NCBI GenBank assembly: GCA_045616505.1
Contig: JAZLGV010000063.1
Coordinates: forward strand, 1-50,478
Length of the DNA: 50,478 bases
Direction of reading: 5' to 3'
Source: JAKSUT01 sp045616505
Lineage (GTDB): Bacteria > Cyanobacteriota > Vampirovibrionia > Gastranaerophilales > Gastranaerophilaceae
Shown: positions 43,523 through 50,478 of the stretch, one piece after another
Position numbering within the stretch: position 1 is the stretch's first letter
Layout of the letters: the number at the start of each line of letters is the position of its first letter
Position numbers and translations under genes: made by a program
The notes under the pieces: generated by a model
Databases searched by the model: none
What the model was told of the DNA's origin: nothing
What the model saw: only the letters and a program-made list of their open reading frames with translations

Positions 43523-46108
43523 TTAGCCTTTTAATTTTGCTTCAATAGCTGAAAGAGTATCTGAAACTTTTGCCAAATCAACAACTGCACCTTGAGCAAA
43601 TTGTGGGCGTCCGCCACCTTTACCATTTGTTGCAGCTGCAATTTCTTTTACAATGTTTCCTGCGCTAATTCCTTTTTGAACAAAGCTATCAGAAACTTTT
43701 ACAAACATTGATGTTCCTGCAACAACAACGATAACAGATTCACCAAGTTTGTTTGCTAAAAGTTCAACACCTTCTTTTAAAGCATTTCCATCTAGTTGTT
43801 CCATATTTTTAACGAACAATTTTCCGCCGTCAATTGAAATTGCTTCATTTGCAAAAGAATTGAATTTTTCTTTTGCTTGACCGGATTTAACTTTCAACAA
43901 TTCTTTTTGAAGAGCTTTGTTTTCTTCAATGATTTTATCTATTCTTTCTTCTACTTCGTAATAGTGAGCTTTGAATTTTGCTGAAAGTTTATCAATTTCA
44001 ATGTTTTTCTTGTTCATATAATCAAAAGCAGCATCGCCTACAACAAGTTCAATACGTCTTGTACCAGCAGCGATTGCACTTTCTGAAACAATTTTTGCTA
44101 AACGAAGTTCGCCAGTGTGAGAAGCATGACAACCTGCGCAAAATTCTTTTGAAAAATCACCAATTGAAACAACTCTTACTTCATCGTCATATTTTTCACC
44201 GAATAATGCCATTGCACCTGTTTGTTTTGCTTCTTCGATATTCATAACTTTTGTTGTTACTGCATCATCAGATTTAATCCAAGCATTGATATGTTTTTCA
44301 ACTTTTTCAATTTCATCAGGAGTCATTGCTCTGTTGAAAGTAAAGTCAAAACGCATTCTATTTTCTTCTACTTGAGAACCTGCTTGGTGAACATCTTTAC
44401 CCAAAACTTTTTGTAAAGCAGCCTGCAAAATGTGAGCAGAAGAGTGATGAATTTTTATATTATCTCTTCTTTCAACATCTATCATAGCTTTTACAGTATC
44501 ACCAACAGTTATTTCACCATTTACCAATGTACATCTGTGAACAAAAAGTTTGTTTACTTTGAATGTAGTCAAAACTTCTAATTTCAAATTGTCATTTTCA
44601 ATGATACCAGAGTCGCCTACTTGACCACCACATTCTGCATAAAATGGAGTTTTATCTAATACAACATCAACATAACCTTCGCCATCTAATGTTGCTAAAA
44701 TTTTTGCATCGCAAGAACTTTCTGTGTAACCAACAAAATCAGTTGCGCCAACTTGTTCTTCTACTTTTGCGTATTTTATATCGCCTGTTACAGAAATCTT
44801 TTGAGTAGCTGCTTTTGCTCTATCTTTTTGTTCTTGCATAGCTTTTTTAAAGCCCGCTTCATCTGCTTTCAAGCCTTTTTCTTCTGCAATTTCTTTTGTT
44901 AATTCAAATGGGAATCCGTAAGTATCATAAAGTTTGAAAGCACTTTCGCCATCTATGTCTTTATTTGCAGATATAAATTCATCAAGAAGTTTGTAACCTC
45001 TATCAAGAGTTTTGTTAAATCTTTCTTCTTCTTTTTTGATTGTATCAATAATTTTTGCTTTGTTTGTAACTAAGTCAGGATAAGCTTTGCCGTAGTTTTC
45101 AATAACTACATCAACAAGTTTGTACAAGAATGGAAGTTCCATTCCAAGAATTTTTCCGTGACGTAATGCACGACGCAAAATCATACGTAAAACATAGCTT
45201 CTGCCTTCGTTTCCTGGGATAACACCATCATTAATCAAGAAAGAAACGCAACGAGCATGGTCTGTGATAATTCTCAAAGAAATATCTGTTTTTTCTGATT
45301 TTTTGTATTCAACACCACTCATTTGAACAACTTTGTCCAAAATTGGACGAAGCAAATCAGTTTCAAATGTAGAAGTTACGCCTTGACATACCATTGCAAT
45401 ACGTTCAAGTCCCATACCTGTATCAACGTTTTTCTTTTCTAATGGTGATTGATTACCTTCTTCGTCTTGATATAATTCTGTAAATACCAAGTTCCAAATT
45501 TCAACCCATCTGTCGCATTCACAAGTATCAATACCGCAATCATCTGAACATTTGAATTGTTCACCTAAATCGTAATGAATTTCTGAACATGGACCACAAG
45601 AACCAGAAGCCCCTGGAGGTCCCCAGAAATTGTCTTTTTTACCTTTTCTTTTAATTCTTTCAGCAGGAACACCTACTTCTCTCCAAATTTCATAGGCTTC
45701 GTCATCTGTTTCAAAAATAGTAATCCATAATCTATCTTTGTCTAATTTCAAAACATTAGTAACAAAATCCCATGCCCAAGGTATGATTTCTTTTTTGTAA
45801 TAATCACCAAAAGAGAAATTACCAAGCATTTCAAAGAATGTATGGTGTCTAGGTGTACGTCCTACATTTTCAATATCAGAATCTTTACCACCAGCACGAG
45901 CGCATTTTTGACAAGAAGTTGCACGAGCAGGGTCGTAAGGTGATTTTTGAATACCTAAAAATATAGGTAAAAACTGTAACATGCCAGCAGTTGTAAGTAA
46001 AACTGTTGGGTTATCAGGAACTAAAGAAGAACTTTCAACAACTGTATGTTGATGTTTTTCTTTAAAAAAATTCAAATATAAATCTCTAATTTCGTTTCCG
46101 CTAATCAT
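43523..46108 (-). CDS. alaS: Alanyl-tRNA synthetase
   Basis: 861 aa class II synthetase with editing. Aminoacylation core: LVPDNPTVLLTTAGMLQFLP, RCARAGGKDSDIENVGR-like residues, RHHTFFEMLGNFSFGDYYK, WGPPGASGSCGPCSEIHYD. The editing domain has the metal set HHSSAHILQAAL and CAGCHASHTGEL. The DHHA1-like C-terminal domain has GGKGGGRPQFAQGA. Between the parts is the Cys-containing C-DDCGIDTCEC insert. Length is normal. Cotranscribed with the small Cys-rich gene upstream (14 nt) and dut downstream (12 nt). Confidence 0.97.
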   Translation of the reverse strand: MISGNEIRDLYLNFFKEKHQHTVVESSSLVPDNPTVLLTTAGMLQFLPIFLGIQKSPYDPARATSCQKCARAGGKDSDIENVGRTPRHHTFFEMLGNFSFGDYYKKEIIPWAWDFVTNVLKLDKDRLWITIFETDDEAYEIWREVGVPAERIKRKGKKDNFWGPPGASGSCGPCSEIHYDLGEQFKCSDDCGIDTCECDRWVEIWNLVFTELYQDEEGNQSPLEKKNVDTGMGLERIAMVCQGVTSTFETDLLRPILDKVVQMSGVEYKKSEKTDISLRIITDHARCVSFLINDGVIPGNEGRSYVLRMILRRALRHGKILGMELPFLYKLVDVVIENYGKAYPDLVTNKAKIIDTIKKEEERFNKTLDRGYKLLDEFISANKDIDGESAFKLYDTYGFPFELTKEIAEEKGLKADEAGFKKAMQEQKDRAKAATQKISVTGDIKYAKVEEQVGATDFVGYTESSCDAKILATLDGEGYVDVVLDKTPFYAECGGQVGDSGIIENDNLKLEVLTTFKVNKLFVHRCTLVNGEITVGDTVKAMIDVERRDNIKIHHSSAHILQAALQKVLGKDVHQAGSQVEENRMRFDFTFNRAMTPDEIEKVEKHINAWIKSDDAVTTKVMNIEEAKQTGAMALFGEKYDDEVRVVSIGDFSKEFCAGCHASHTGELRLAKIVSESAIAAGTRRIELVVGDAAFDYMNKKNIEIDKLSAKFKAHYYEVEERIDKIIEENKALQKELLKVKSGQAKEKFNSFANEAISIDGGKLFVKNMEQLDGNALKEGVELLANKLGESVIVVVAGTSMFVKVSDSFVQKGISAGNIVKEIAAATNGKGGGRPQFAQGAVVDLAKVSDTLSAIEAKLKG

Positions 46109-46122
46109 TTATAATTCTCCAA

Positions 46123-46314
46123 TTACTTTTGTTGATATTTAATAAAGTTTGCAATAGAACGGTCGTAAGTTTTTTCACCATCTGCTGGGAAAAAGCATCC
46201 TGGGATTTCACCTTGCGCACGGTGTTCTGCGACACATTGACAACAAATTCCTCTAGTTGGACAGTTGTATGTGCAAGTACAATTCTTTTTATTTTGTTCT
46301 TTTAAACATTCCAT
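46123..46314 (-). CDS. Small Cys-rich protein, DUF6485-like
   Basis: 63 aa with seven Cys in the first 41 residues: MECLKEQNKKNCTCTYNC, then RGICCQCVAEHR and IPGCFFPADGEKTYDRS. The pattern strongly recalls a small family found in anaerobes (DUF6485 as I remember it), likely binding zinc or an Fe-S cluster. The ribosome site AAAGGAGCAA precedes ATG. It sits 14 nt upstream of alaS, so it may share its expression. Function unknown. Confidence 0.75.
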   Translation of the reverse strand: MECLKEQNKKNCTCTYNCPTRGICCQCVAEHRAQGEIPGCFFPADGEKTYDRSIANFIKYQQK

Positions 46315-46479
46315 AATATTGCTCCTTTACTTCAAGAAAATTATACATAAAAAAAACGTACGTGTCAGATTTTTTGAAAAATTCTTTTTAATTTACGAAA
46401 AGAACAGAGCCAATATTTAACTTATTTATTAATAAATCTTGCAAAAAAAAATTTATATGATAACATTTACTTGAGGTTT

Positions 46480-46497
46480 GTATTTGCAAGCAAATAC
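46480..46497. repeat. 18-bp palindrome upstream of tRNA-Arg
   Basis: GTATTTGC-AA-GCAAATAC, perfect 8-bp arms with a 2-bp centre, ending 28 nt before the tRNA. It has the size and symmetry of a dimeric-repressor operator. A possible weak promoter (TTGCAA 46439-46444, 16 nt, TAACAT 46461-46466) lies just upstream. Confidence 0.5.
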
Positions 46498-46525
46498 AGA
46501 TTTAAAAATTTAATAAAAGATGTAT

Positions 46526-46599
46526 GCGTCCGTAGCTCAGCTGGATAGAGCATCTGCCTTCTAAGCAGAGGGTCGCGCGTTCGAATCGCGCCGGGCGTA
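46526..46599 (+). tRNA. tRNA-Arg (anticodon TCT)
   Basis: Cloverleaf checked by hand: acceptor GCGTCCG/CGGGCGT (46526-46532 with 46592-46598, first pair G-T), D arm GCTC/GAGC, anticodon stem TCTGC/GCAGA with loop CTTCTAA (anticodon TCT at 46560-46562, reading AGA), variable GGGTC, T arm GCGCG/CGCGC with loop TTCGAAT, discriminator A. The 3' CCA is not encoded. It is followed at once by a terminator. Confidence 0.95.
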
Positions 46600-46641
46600 A
46601 ATTAAAGAGGATAAGATTTATTTTTATCCTCTTTAATTTTT
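46599..46641 (+). terminator. Intrinsic terminator of tRNA-Arg
   Basis: AAATTAAAGAGGATAA (46599-46614) and TTATCCTCTTTAATTT (46624-46639), a 16-bp perfect hairpin ending in T-rich sequence, directly abutting the tRNA. Confidence 0.88.
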
Positions 46642-46833
46642 GCTTGTACCAAGTGTACTTTCCCAATCAGTTGGATTTTAATCAAAGCATTAACAAATTT
46701 TTGCGTTCGTTTCGTGCCGTAGGTACATCAGAATACCTGTTAAAAACAGTACAAACTGCATATATTTTGACATCAAGAGTGCTAAAACCTCTTTTTAATG
46801 AAAACACAAGTCGTTTGTTATAAAATATCATGT
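46642..46833. other. Intergenic stretch without a recognisable gene
   Basis: About 190 nt between the tRNA terminator and the broken peptidase gene. It shows small hairpins (AGGTA/TACCT around 46730; CTGTT/AACAG around 46740) and a TATAAA at 46819-46824, a possible -10 for the next gene. No reading frame, tRNA remnant or clear direct repeat was seen. Confidence 0.5.
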
Positions 46834-47627
46834 ATGAAAAACACTATTGATTTTGAAAAAATACCCGAAATTAATATAGATTATTGTATAAGTTTAGGCA
46901 AAGCTTGTCGCCCTGCTACAGCTTTAAAAAGAAATAATTTGAGATTTTTTCTTCTCCTTTTGATTGGATAATGAATTATAGTTTAGATATAGCTATATCA
47001 CTATTAAAAAATAAAGGTGAAAAATTTTTTTCGCACTGCTATGAATATGAAAGATATAGTAGCGAAAATAATCTTGGAATAATAGAAAATGATACATTCG
47101 TTATATCCATGCATGATTTCCCTAATTTATTACCAATTACAGATGCGCCCAAATACTTTCATTATAAATACGAATACAAATTTAAATATTTAGATTACAT
47201 TTTAAAAAAGGCAAATACAATCTGTCTTATATCTAATAGACAAATTGATACTGAAACTATTAAAAATTTCATAAATGAATTTCTAAAATTATATAGTTTT
47301 AAACACCTGTATTATATTAATATTTATGACACATGTGATAAAACAGAAGAACAGTATAAAATTTGCAATTATAATAATGTATCTATATTAGAATTTTATT
47401 TTAATGATGAGCATATAAATGGAAGAACAAATAATAATCTCTTTTGGCTCGGAAATGTTGCTTACTGGGATAAAATTTTAAATAAAATTAAAATAAATAA
47501 CAATTTTATAAAAAACTTGAAAATACGTAATTTTTTATTTCATATAAGTTATGATTGCAATCCCAAGTCAATACACAAAATTTATACTATTTTAGGAATC
47601 AAATTAAAATTCAAAAAAGTTATGTAG
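46834..47627 (+). pseudogene. Papain-like cysteine peptidase (DUF1796-like), frame-broken at a T6 run
   Basis: Two frames together give one family-like protein of about 264 aa. Frame 1 starts at ATG 46834 and encodes ISLGKACRPATALKRNNLR, with the putative catalytic Cys25, then fails after T6 (46945-46950) and stops at 46969-46971. Frame 2 carries on with FSSPFDWIMNYSLDIAISL, which is the expected continuation (family phrase PFDW), and runs to 47627; its own ATG is at 46971. One extra T (seven instead of six) would restore a single frame. So the gene is either a recent loss, phase-variable, rescued by slippage, or misread in a homopolymer. Later residues (SMHDFPNLL) fit the family. Related proteins occur near glycan and polysaccharide genes. 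No membrane segment is seen. Confidence 0.75.
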
Positions 47628-47835
47628 AAAATAAAAAACAATATTTTAAAATTTATTCCTATCCTTTTTAATTTATATTTTCTTGCGTCAAAACCATTAT
47701 AACCTTATGCAAAAGGCTTTAACAATTTTATTACATAAAAACAAATTAAATTACATAATGAATTTGATAACAATCACTATGGCTAATAAAAGCGGTAGTG
47801 CTTTTTCAGCGAATAATTATCTCTTTTCTTTCCAC

Positions 47836-47995
47836 TTGAAAATGTTTTAAAATCGGTTATAATGTTAAAGGATTGGATGGGGGATTACTCCCCCACCTCT
47901 GACCTAAAGGGCTTTATTTTCATCTATGGATGCTAACACCAGCAATATTAACAACCATTTTTGAAGATTTAAGTCCTTTTCATTTAGGTCAATTT
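47836..47995 (+). ncRNA. Candidate structured RNA A with its own promoter
   Basis: Part of a 667-nt gap (47628-48294) with no good coding frame. TTGAAA (47836-47841), 16 nt, TATAAT (47858-47863) predict a start near 47870. The transcript begins with a GC hairpin (TGGGGG-ATTACT-CCCCCA, 47878-47895). Then GACCTAAA (47901-47908) pairs with TTTAGGTC (47983-47990), continued by GGGCTT (47909-47914) with AAGTCC (47971-47976), enclosing about 56 nt that include CATC-TATG-GATG. GC is locally far above the flanks. No terminator follows directly, so it may read into RNA B. The left part, 47628-47835, is AT rich with only a weak 6-bp hairpin at 47788-47805. No known family recognised. Confidence 0.5.
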
Positions 47996-48032
47996 TCATT
48001 GTAACCTTCATTTCAAGACCTCTCTTTTAAAC

Positions 48033-48175
48033 TTGCTTTTTTAAAAAAATAATTTATAATAAAAAGCAGGGAGTCGGTCAAACCCTGCTACAAATTTAAC
48101 CGACTTTGCAACTACAATAACAAAGAAACTATTTGTAAAAGAAGTCCTATGAGCGTTAGGGCTTCTTTTATTGTT
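48033..48175 (+). ncRNA. Candidate small RNA B with H-type pseudoknot and terminator
   Basis: TTGCTT (48033-48038), 16 nt, TATAAT (48055-48060) predict a start at about G48066. Stem 1 GCAGGG (48066-48071) pairs with CCCTGC (48083-48088). Its loop holds GTCGGT (48073-48078), complementary to ACCGAC (48099-48104) downstream: an H-type pseudoknot. ACAAAT (48090-48095) can pair with ATTTGT (48131-48136). The 3' end is a 13-bp terminator, AAAAGAAGTCCTA (48137-48149) with TAGGGCTTCTTTT (48157-48169). The predicted RNA is about 105 nt. It ends about 120 nt before the 92-aa gene, so it may be a free RNA or a riboswitch-like leader with terminator. I could not match it to a known aptamer or ribozyme. 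Confidence 0.55.
48137..48175 (+). terminator. Intrinsic terminator of RNA B
   Basis: 13-bp hairpin (one G-T) with loop TGAGCGT; the T-rich 3' arm runs into TATTGTT. No coding gene lies just upstream on this strand. Confidence 0.75.
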
Positions 48176-48294
48176 AAAACATTTATAATATTGAATATTT
48201 CAATTTAATTTTGTAAACATTTATTTACAACAAAGCAATTAATTTTTGTCAGTTGTTTTAACTCAAGAGTAAAACAAGATTAAGGAAAAAATAT

Positions 48295-48573
48295 ATGACA
48301 ACATTTGTAATTGCTAAAAATAATCCAGTTTGTCAAGGCTGTGCGTACAAAAAAGCTCAAGCTTACGCAAAATGTGATATAAGAAAACATCTTCCAGAAA
48401 TTAAAAATGATATTGCAGATGCATATATTAAACAAAAACCAATGCCTAAAATTCCAAATTGTATATATGAAGCCGTATCAGAAAAACAAGTTTCAAAATT
48501 TGGACAATTTTTAAACAAACATTCAATTTTTGCTAAAATAATTGAACAATTCAAAGGCCCTATTTATAGATAA
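48295..48573 (+). CDS. Small Cys-containing protein, uncharacterised
   Basis: 92 aa, ribosome site AAGGAAA before ATG 48295. The N-terminus has CQGCAYKKAQAYAKCDIRKH (CxxC plus one Cys 11 residues on), then Cys56 in KIPNCIYEA: four Cys that could bind a metal. The rest is basic and helical. No signal peptide or membrane helix. It ends 1 nt before the convergent radical SAM gene. A role as peptide substrate of that enzyme is possible but nothing in its sequence (no Gly-Gly leader, no repeated core) supports it strongly. Confidence 0.65.
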   Translation: MTTFVIAKNNPVCQGCAYKKAQAYAKCDIRKHLPEIKNDIADAYIKQKPMPKIPNCIYEAVSEKQVSKFGQFLNKHSIFAKIIEQFKGPIYR

Positions 48574-48574
48574 A

Positions 48575-49771
48575 TTAATCATTCTTTATCAAATCAAGCA
48601 AGAATTTTTGAGTATCGCTCAAAACTAAAGAATCAATATATGTGCTTGTCAAACCTGAACCTGAGTGAAGAATAATATCGCCATTTTCTTTAAATTTACC
48701 ATTGACGATTTGTTTCATCGCTTCTTCGAAATCGTTTTTAGGATTAATATTTTCATACAAAGTTTCTATATAATGATAGCATCTTGTGTTTGCACCAGTT
48801 TTTTGACAACTTTCAAACGCTGATCCTGCACAACCACTTTTGCATCTGTCTGCGTAAATACATTTTTTGCAGTTATCTGACAAATAACAATCTTTAAAAG
48901 TATTATTCCAACTGCAGAAATTTGAATCAGATACAATTTCTTTCAATGAATAATTTTTCAAAGATTTTGTTTTGAAATATTTTCTATTTAAATATATACA
49001 CCCTTCAACAGTACCATCAGTTCTAATTCCGATAACACTATTTCCGGCTTTACAACCAACCCAGTTTCCTGAAGTTGAATGAGGAGGCATTAATTTTGAA
49101 TAATAACCAAAACTATGGTTTCCAAAAATCGCTAACTTATCCCATTTAGTTTGGCATCTCAATTTTGATATATATAAACCCAAGAAATAATATTCTAAAT
49201 CTCTAATTTTAATTAATTTTATAACTTTTCCGTGTGATGGAATATGTGCTAATTCCCAAAATTTTGCATTTGAATTTAATATCAATTTATAAATTAATGG
49301 AAGTTCATTAAGACTTAAAAGAGAAAGAGTCGTTATAACACCTGAAATAATACCAAATTCACTTGCAAGATTTATAGTTTCAACTAATTTTTGAGGAAAA
49401 CGATCAAGTCCACGTTCTAAAAGTGTTAATCTTTCAGAAACGGAATCAAGTCTGAAAGTTAATCTGTTTATACCGATAGTTTTTAATATTTTCAAAACTG
49501 CTTCATCAACGTTTACACCAGAAGTTTCAATTTCGATATTCATTCCCAATTTTTTTAAATGTAATAAAATCTTATCCCATTTTTTCATTAGGAAAAAATC
49601 GCCACCTGTTAGTTTTACAGCTTTACAACCCATTTGAGAAATTTGATTACAAACACTAATGATTTCATCATAAGATAAATCATCGTCAATAGATGAATCC
49701 CTGTATTCACAAGCAACACAAGGTAAATTGCATTTTGAAGTTATTTCCCAATCTACTCTTTTTAAATCCAT
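48575..49771 (-). CDS. Radical SAM/SPASM-domain enzyme
   Basis: 398 aa from ATG 49771 (TTG 49807 is an earlier option). The cluster motif CNLPCVACEYRDS (CxxxCxxC) is at about residue 15, then LSYDEIISVCNQISQMG, AVKLTGGDFFL (GGDE-type) and IETSGVNVD. The C-terminal SPASM part holds Cys for auxiliary Fe-S clusters: CKAGNSVIGIRTDGTVEGC, CYLSDNCKKCIYADRCKSGC and SCQKTGANTRC. Such enzymes modify peptides or proteins, or act in cofactor synthesis. The last 40 residues (KFKENGDIILHSGSGLTS) are extra. TTGAAA (49807-49802), 17 nt, TACACT (49784-49779) ends 7 nt before ATG 49771, so the mRNA may be leaderless. The substrate is unknown. Confidence 0.88.
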   Translation of the reverse strand: MDLKRVDWEITSKCNLPCVACEYRDSSIDDDLSYDEIISVCNQISQMGCKAVKLTGGDFFLMKKWDKILLHLKKLGMNIEIETSGVNVDEAVLKILKTIGINRLTFRLDSVSERLTLLERGLDRFPQKLVETINLASEFGIISGVITTLSLLSLNELPLIYKLILNSNAKFWELAHIPSHGKVIKLIKIRDLEYYFLGLYISKLRCQTKWDKLAIFGNHSFGYYSKLMPPHSTSGNWVGCKAGNSVIGIRTDGTVEGCIYLNRKYFKTKSLKNYSLKEIVSDSNFCSWNNTFKDCYLSDNCKKCIYADRCKSGCAGSAFESCQKTGANTRCYHYIETLYENINPKNDFEEAMKQIVNGKFKENGDIILHSGSGLTSTYIDSLVLSDTQKFLLDLIKND

Positions 49772-49839
49772 AGAGATAAGTGTAAAATAACAGTTTTTTA
49801 TTTTCAATACTTCTAAAGAGTAATATTGTTTTTTAAACT

Positions 49840-50478
49840 ATGTTTGATTATGAAATGTATTCATGGTCTAATTTTTTTATGAATTTCAAAGATAAAATCA
49901 CAAATTTTTCATATATAAAAATTTTTAATAATCTTTCTTTTATTATCATTGAATTTTTATTTATAGTATTTTTATTTGCAAATATCGGGTTTTTTCTAAA
50001 CATTCCAACAACTTGGCTATATTTGATTTTAGCCCTTCCAATAATTTGTTTTACACTAATAAAATCAAATAAACATATTATAGATTCAATTTTTCAACTT
50101 TTTATCTTTTTGTTCCTTATAGTTATTAGTGTTTTAATTGTTAATGGAAGAGGTGATTATAGTTATGATGGGTCGTCATATCATTTTCAAGCAATGTTCT
50201 GCCTCAAAAATGGATGGAATCCTTTATTTGAAACAGCTGCCTCTTTTGGCGAAAAATATCATTTATACGCAAATCATATTTGGGTTCAAGTTTGGCCGAA
50301 ATTCTGCGAAACAATTTCTGCTTGCTTCTATCAATTAACAAATATTATTGAATCAGGCTTTGTTGTCAATTGTCTTATCGCTTGTGCTGTATTTTTTAGA
50401 ACAATATTTGTGCTTTCTCTTTTTTCAGAAAGAAAATATTTAAACTTTATTTTTGCAATTCTTATCATTTTAAATCCT
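49840..50478 (+). CDS. Integral membrane protein, GT-C glycosyltransferase-like, partial
   Basis: An open frame of 213 codons from ATG 49840 that runs off the window end. Hydrophobic segments: about residues 28-52 (FIIIEFLFIVFLFANIGFF), 58-72 (TWLYLILALPIICFTL), 84-100 (IFQLFIFLFLIVISVLIV), 165-190 and from about 200 on. Between segments three and four is a loop with GRGDYSYDGSSYHFQAMF, whose acidic residues and DGxxYH phrase recall the first outer loop of GT-C enzymes that use lipid-linked sugars. The AGxxY-like family cannot be named. There is no ribosome site. It is divergent from the radical SAM gene. The assignment is tentative; an O-antigen polymerase-like protein is an alternative. Confidence 0.6.
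   Translation, partial: MFDYEMYSWSNFFMNFKDKITNFSYIKIFNNLSFIIIEFLFIVFLFANIGFFLNIPTTWLYLILALPIICFTLIKSNKHIIDSIFQLFIFLFLIVISVLIVNGRGDYSYDGSSYHFQAMFCLKNGWNPLFETAASFGEKYHLYANHIWVQVWPKFCETISACFYQLTNIIESGFVVNCLIACAVFFRTIFVLSLFSERKYLNFIFAILIILNP

Noticed and set aside
46526..46971. Integration site with repeated tRNA end
   Set aside because: I searched by eye for a second copy of the tRNA 3' end downstream and found none, and there is no integrase gene.
46971..47627. The 218-codon frame as a complete gene starting at 46971
   Set aside because: Its ATG falls inside the conserved PFDW-IM region, so it would lack the catalytic Cys and the first strand; the upstream frame supplies exactly those parts.
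47858..48175. tmRNA or RNase P RNA in the gap
   Set aside because: No tRNA-like ends with TTCGA-type T arm, no tag reading frame, and none of the universally conserved RNase P segments were found; the size is also short.
1..50478. CRISPR array, insertion sequences or prophage
   Set aside because: No regularly spaced direct repeats, transposase or integrase motifs, or phage structural genes were seen anywhere in the window.

Overview
This is about 50 kb of a low-GC (roughly 30%), gene-dense bacterial chromosome. My best guess at lineage is an uncultured gut-type Vampirovibrionia/Melainabacteria (Gastranaerophilales-like). The reasons are a Gram-negative envelope gene (kdsA), the MEP pathway (ispH), GatB-dependent tRNA amidation, a split transketolase, an [FeFe]-hydrogenase maturase (hydE) implying fermentation, and several lineage-restricted proteins with Asn/Gln-rich disordered N-termini. 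This is inference; no 16S or 23S gene is present to test it.

Layout. 1-5.7 kb (minus): the start of gap, a membrane-anchored GGDEF protein with a split domain, a degenerate histidine kinase paired with an ABC ATPase, and rpsA with ispH. 5.8-8.5 kb: an inserted-looking restriction-modification module, with a small HTH gene divergent from a single-chain nuclease-methyltransferase. 8.5-15.7 kb: pheS, a metallo-beta-lactamase hydrolase, kdsA, gatB, a GlmS-like isomerase and dnaK. 15.9-19.9 kb: mostly lineage-specific genes, including a HELQH metalloprotease, a ribbon-helix-helix regulator, a Cys-cluster protein and a three-gene membrane/TPR cluster. 19.9-26.7 kb (minus): one long apparent operon with a WecG-type glycosyltransferase, split transketolase, ftsE, ftsX, an HDOD protein, a degenerate REC-GGDEF protein and an isochorismatase-like hydrolase. 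27-30.1 kb: hydE, yqeK, nadD and a uridine-kinase-like protein. 30.2-36.6 kb: a 1040-aa helicase-nuclease fusion, cca, and a 674-aa lineage-specific membrane protein. 36.7-46.3 kb: prfA, a GDP-fucose synthase gene, rpmE, clpX, clpP, tig, dut, alaS and a small Cys-rich protein. 46.5-50.5 kb: tRNA-Arg, a frame-broken papain-like peptidase gene, a 667-bp RNA-rich gap, a small Cys protein, a radical SAM/SPASM enzyme and the start of a membrane glycosyltransferase-like gene that runs off the window.

The most interesting material is non-coding or signalling-related. (1) Two promoter-linked structured RNA candidates lie at 47.8-48.2 kb, one with an H-type pseudoknot followed by an intrinsic terminator, and a third candidate lies between tig and dut. 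(2) A DUF1796-like gene is split at a T6 run so that its putative catalytic Cys is separated from the rest. (3) Three signalling proteins have lost or split canonical motifs. (4) Several genes have near-consensus promoters ending 6-9 nt before the start codon, suggesting leaderless mRNAs. (5) There are two possible defence loci: the R-M module and the helicase-nuclease fusion.

No insertion sequences, CRISPR array, rRNA or prophage genes were seen. All function calls come from reading motifs by eye; no database search was run.
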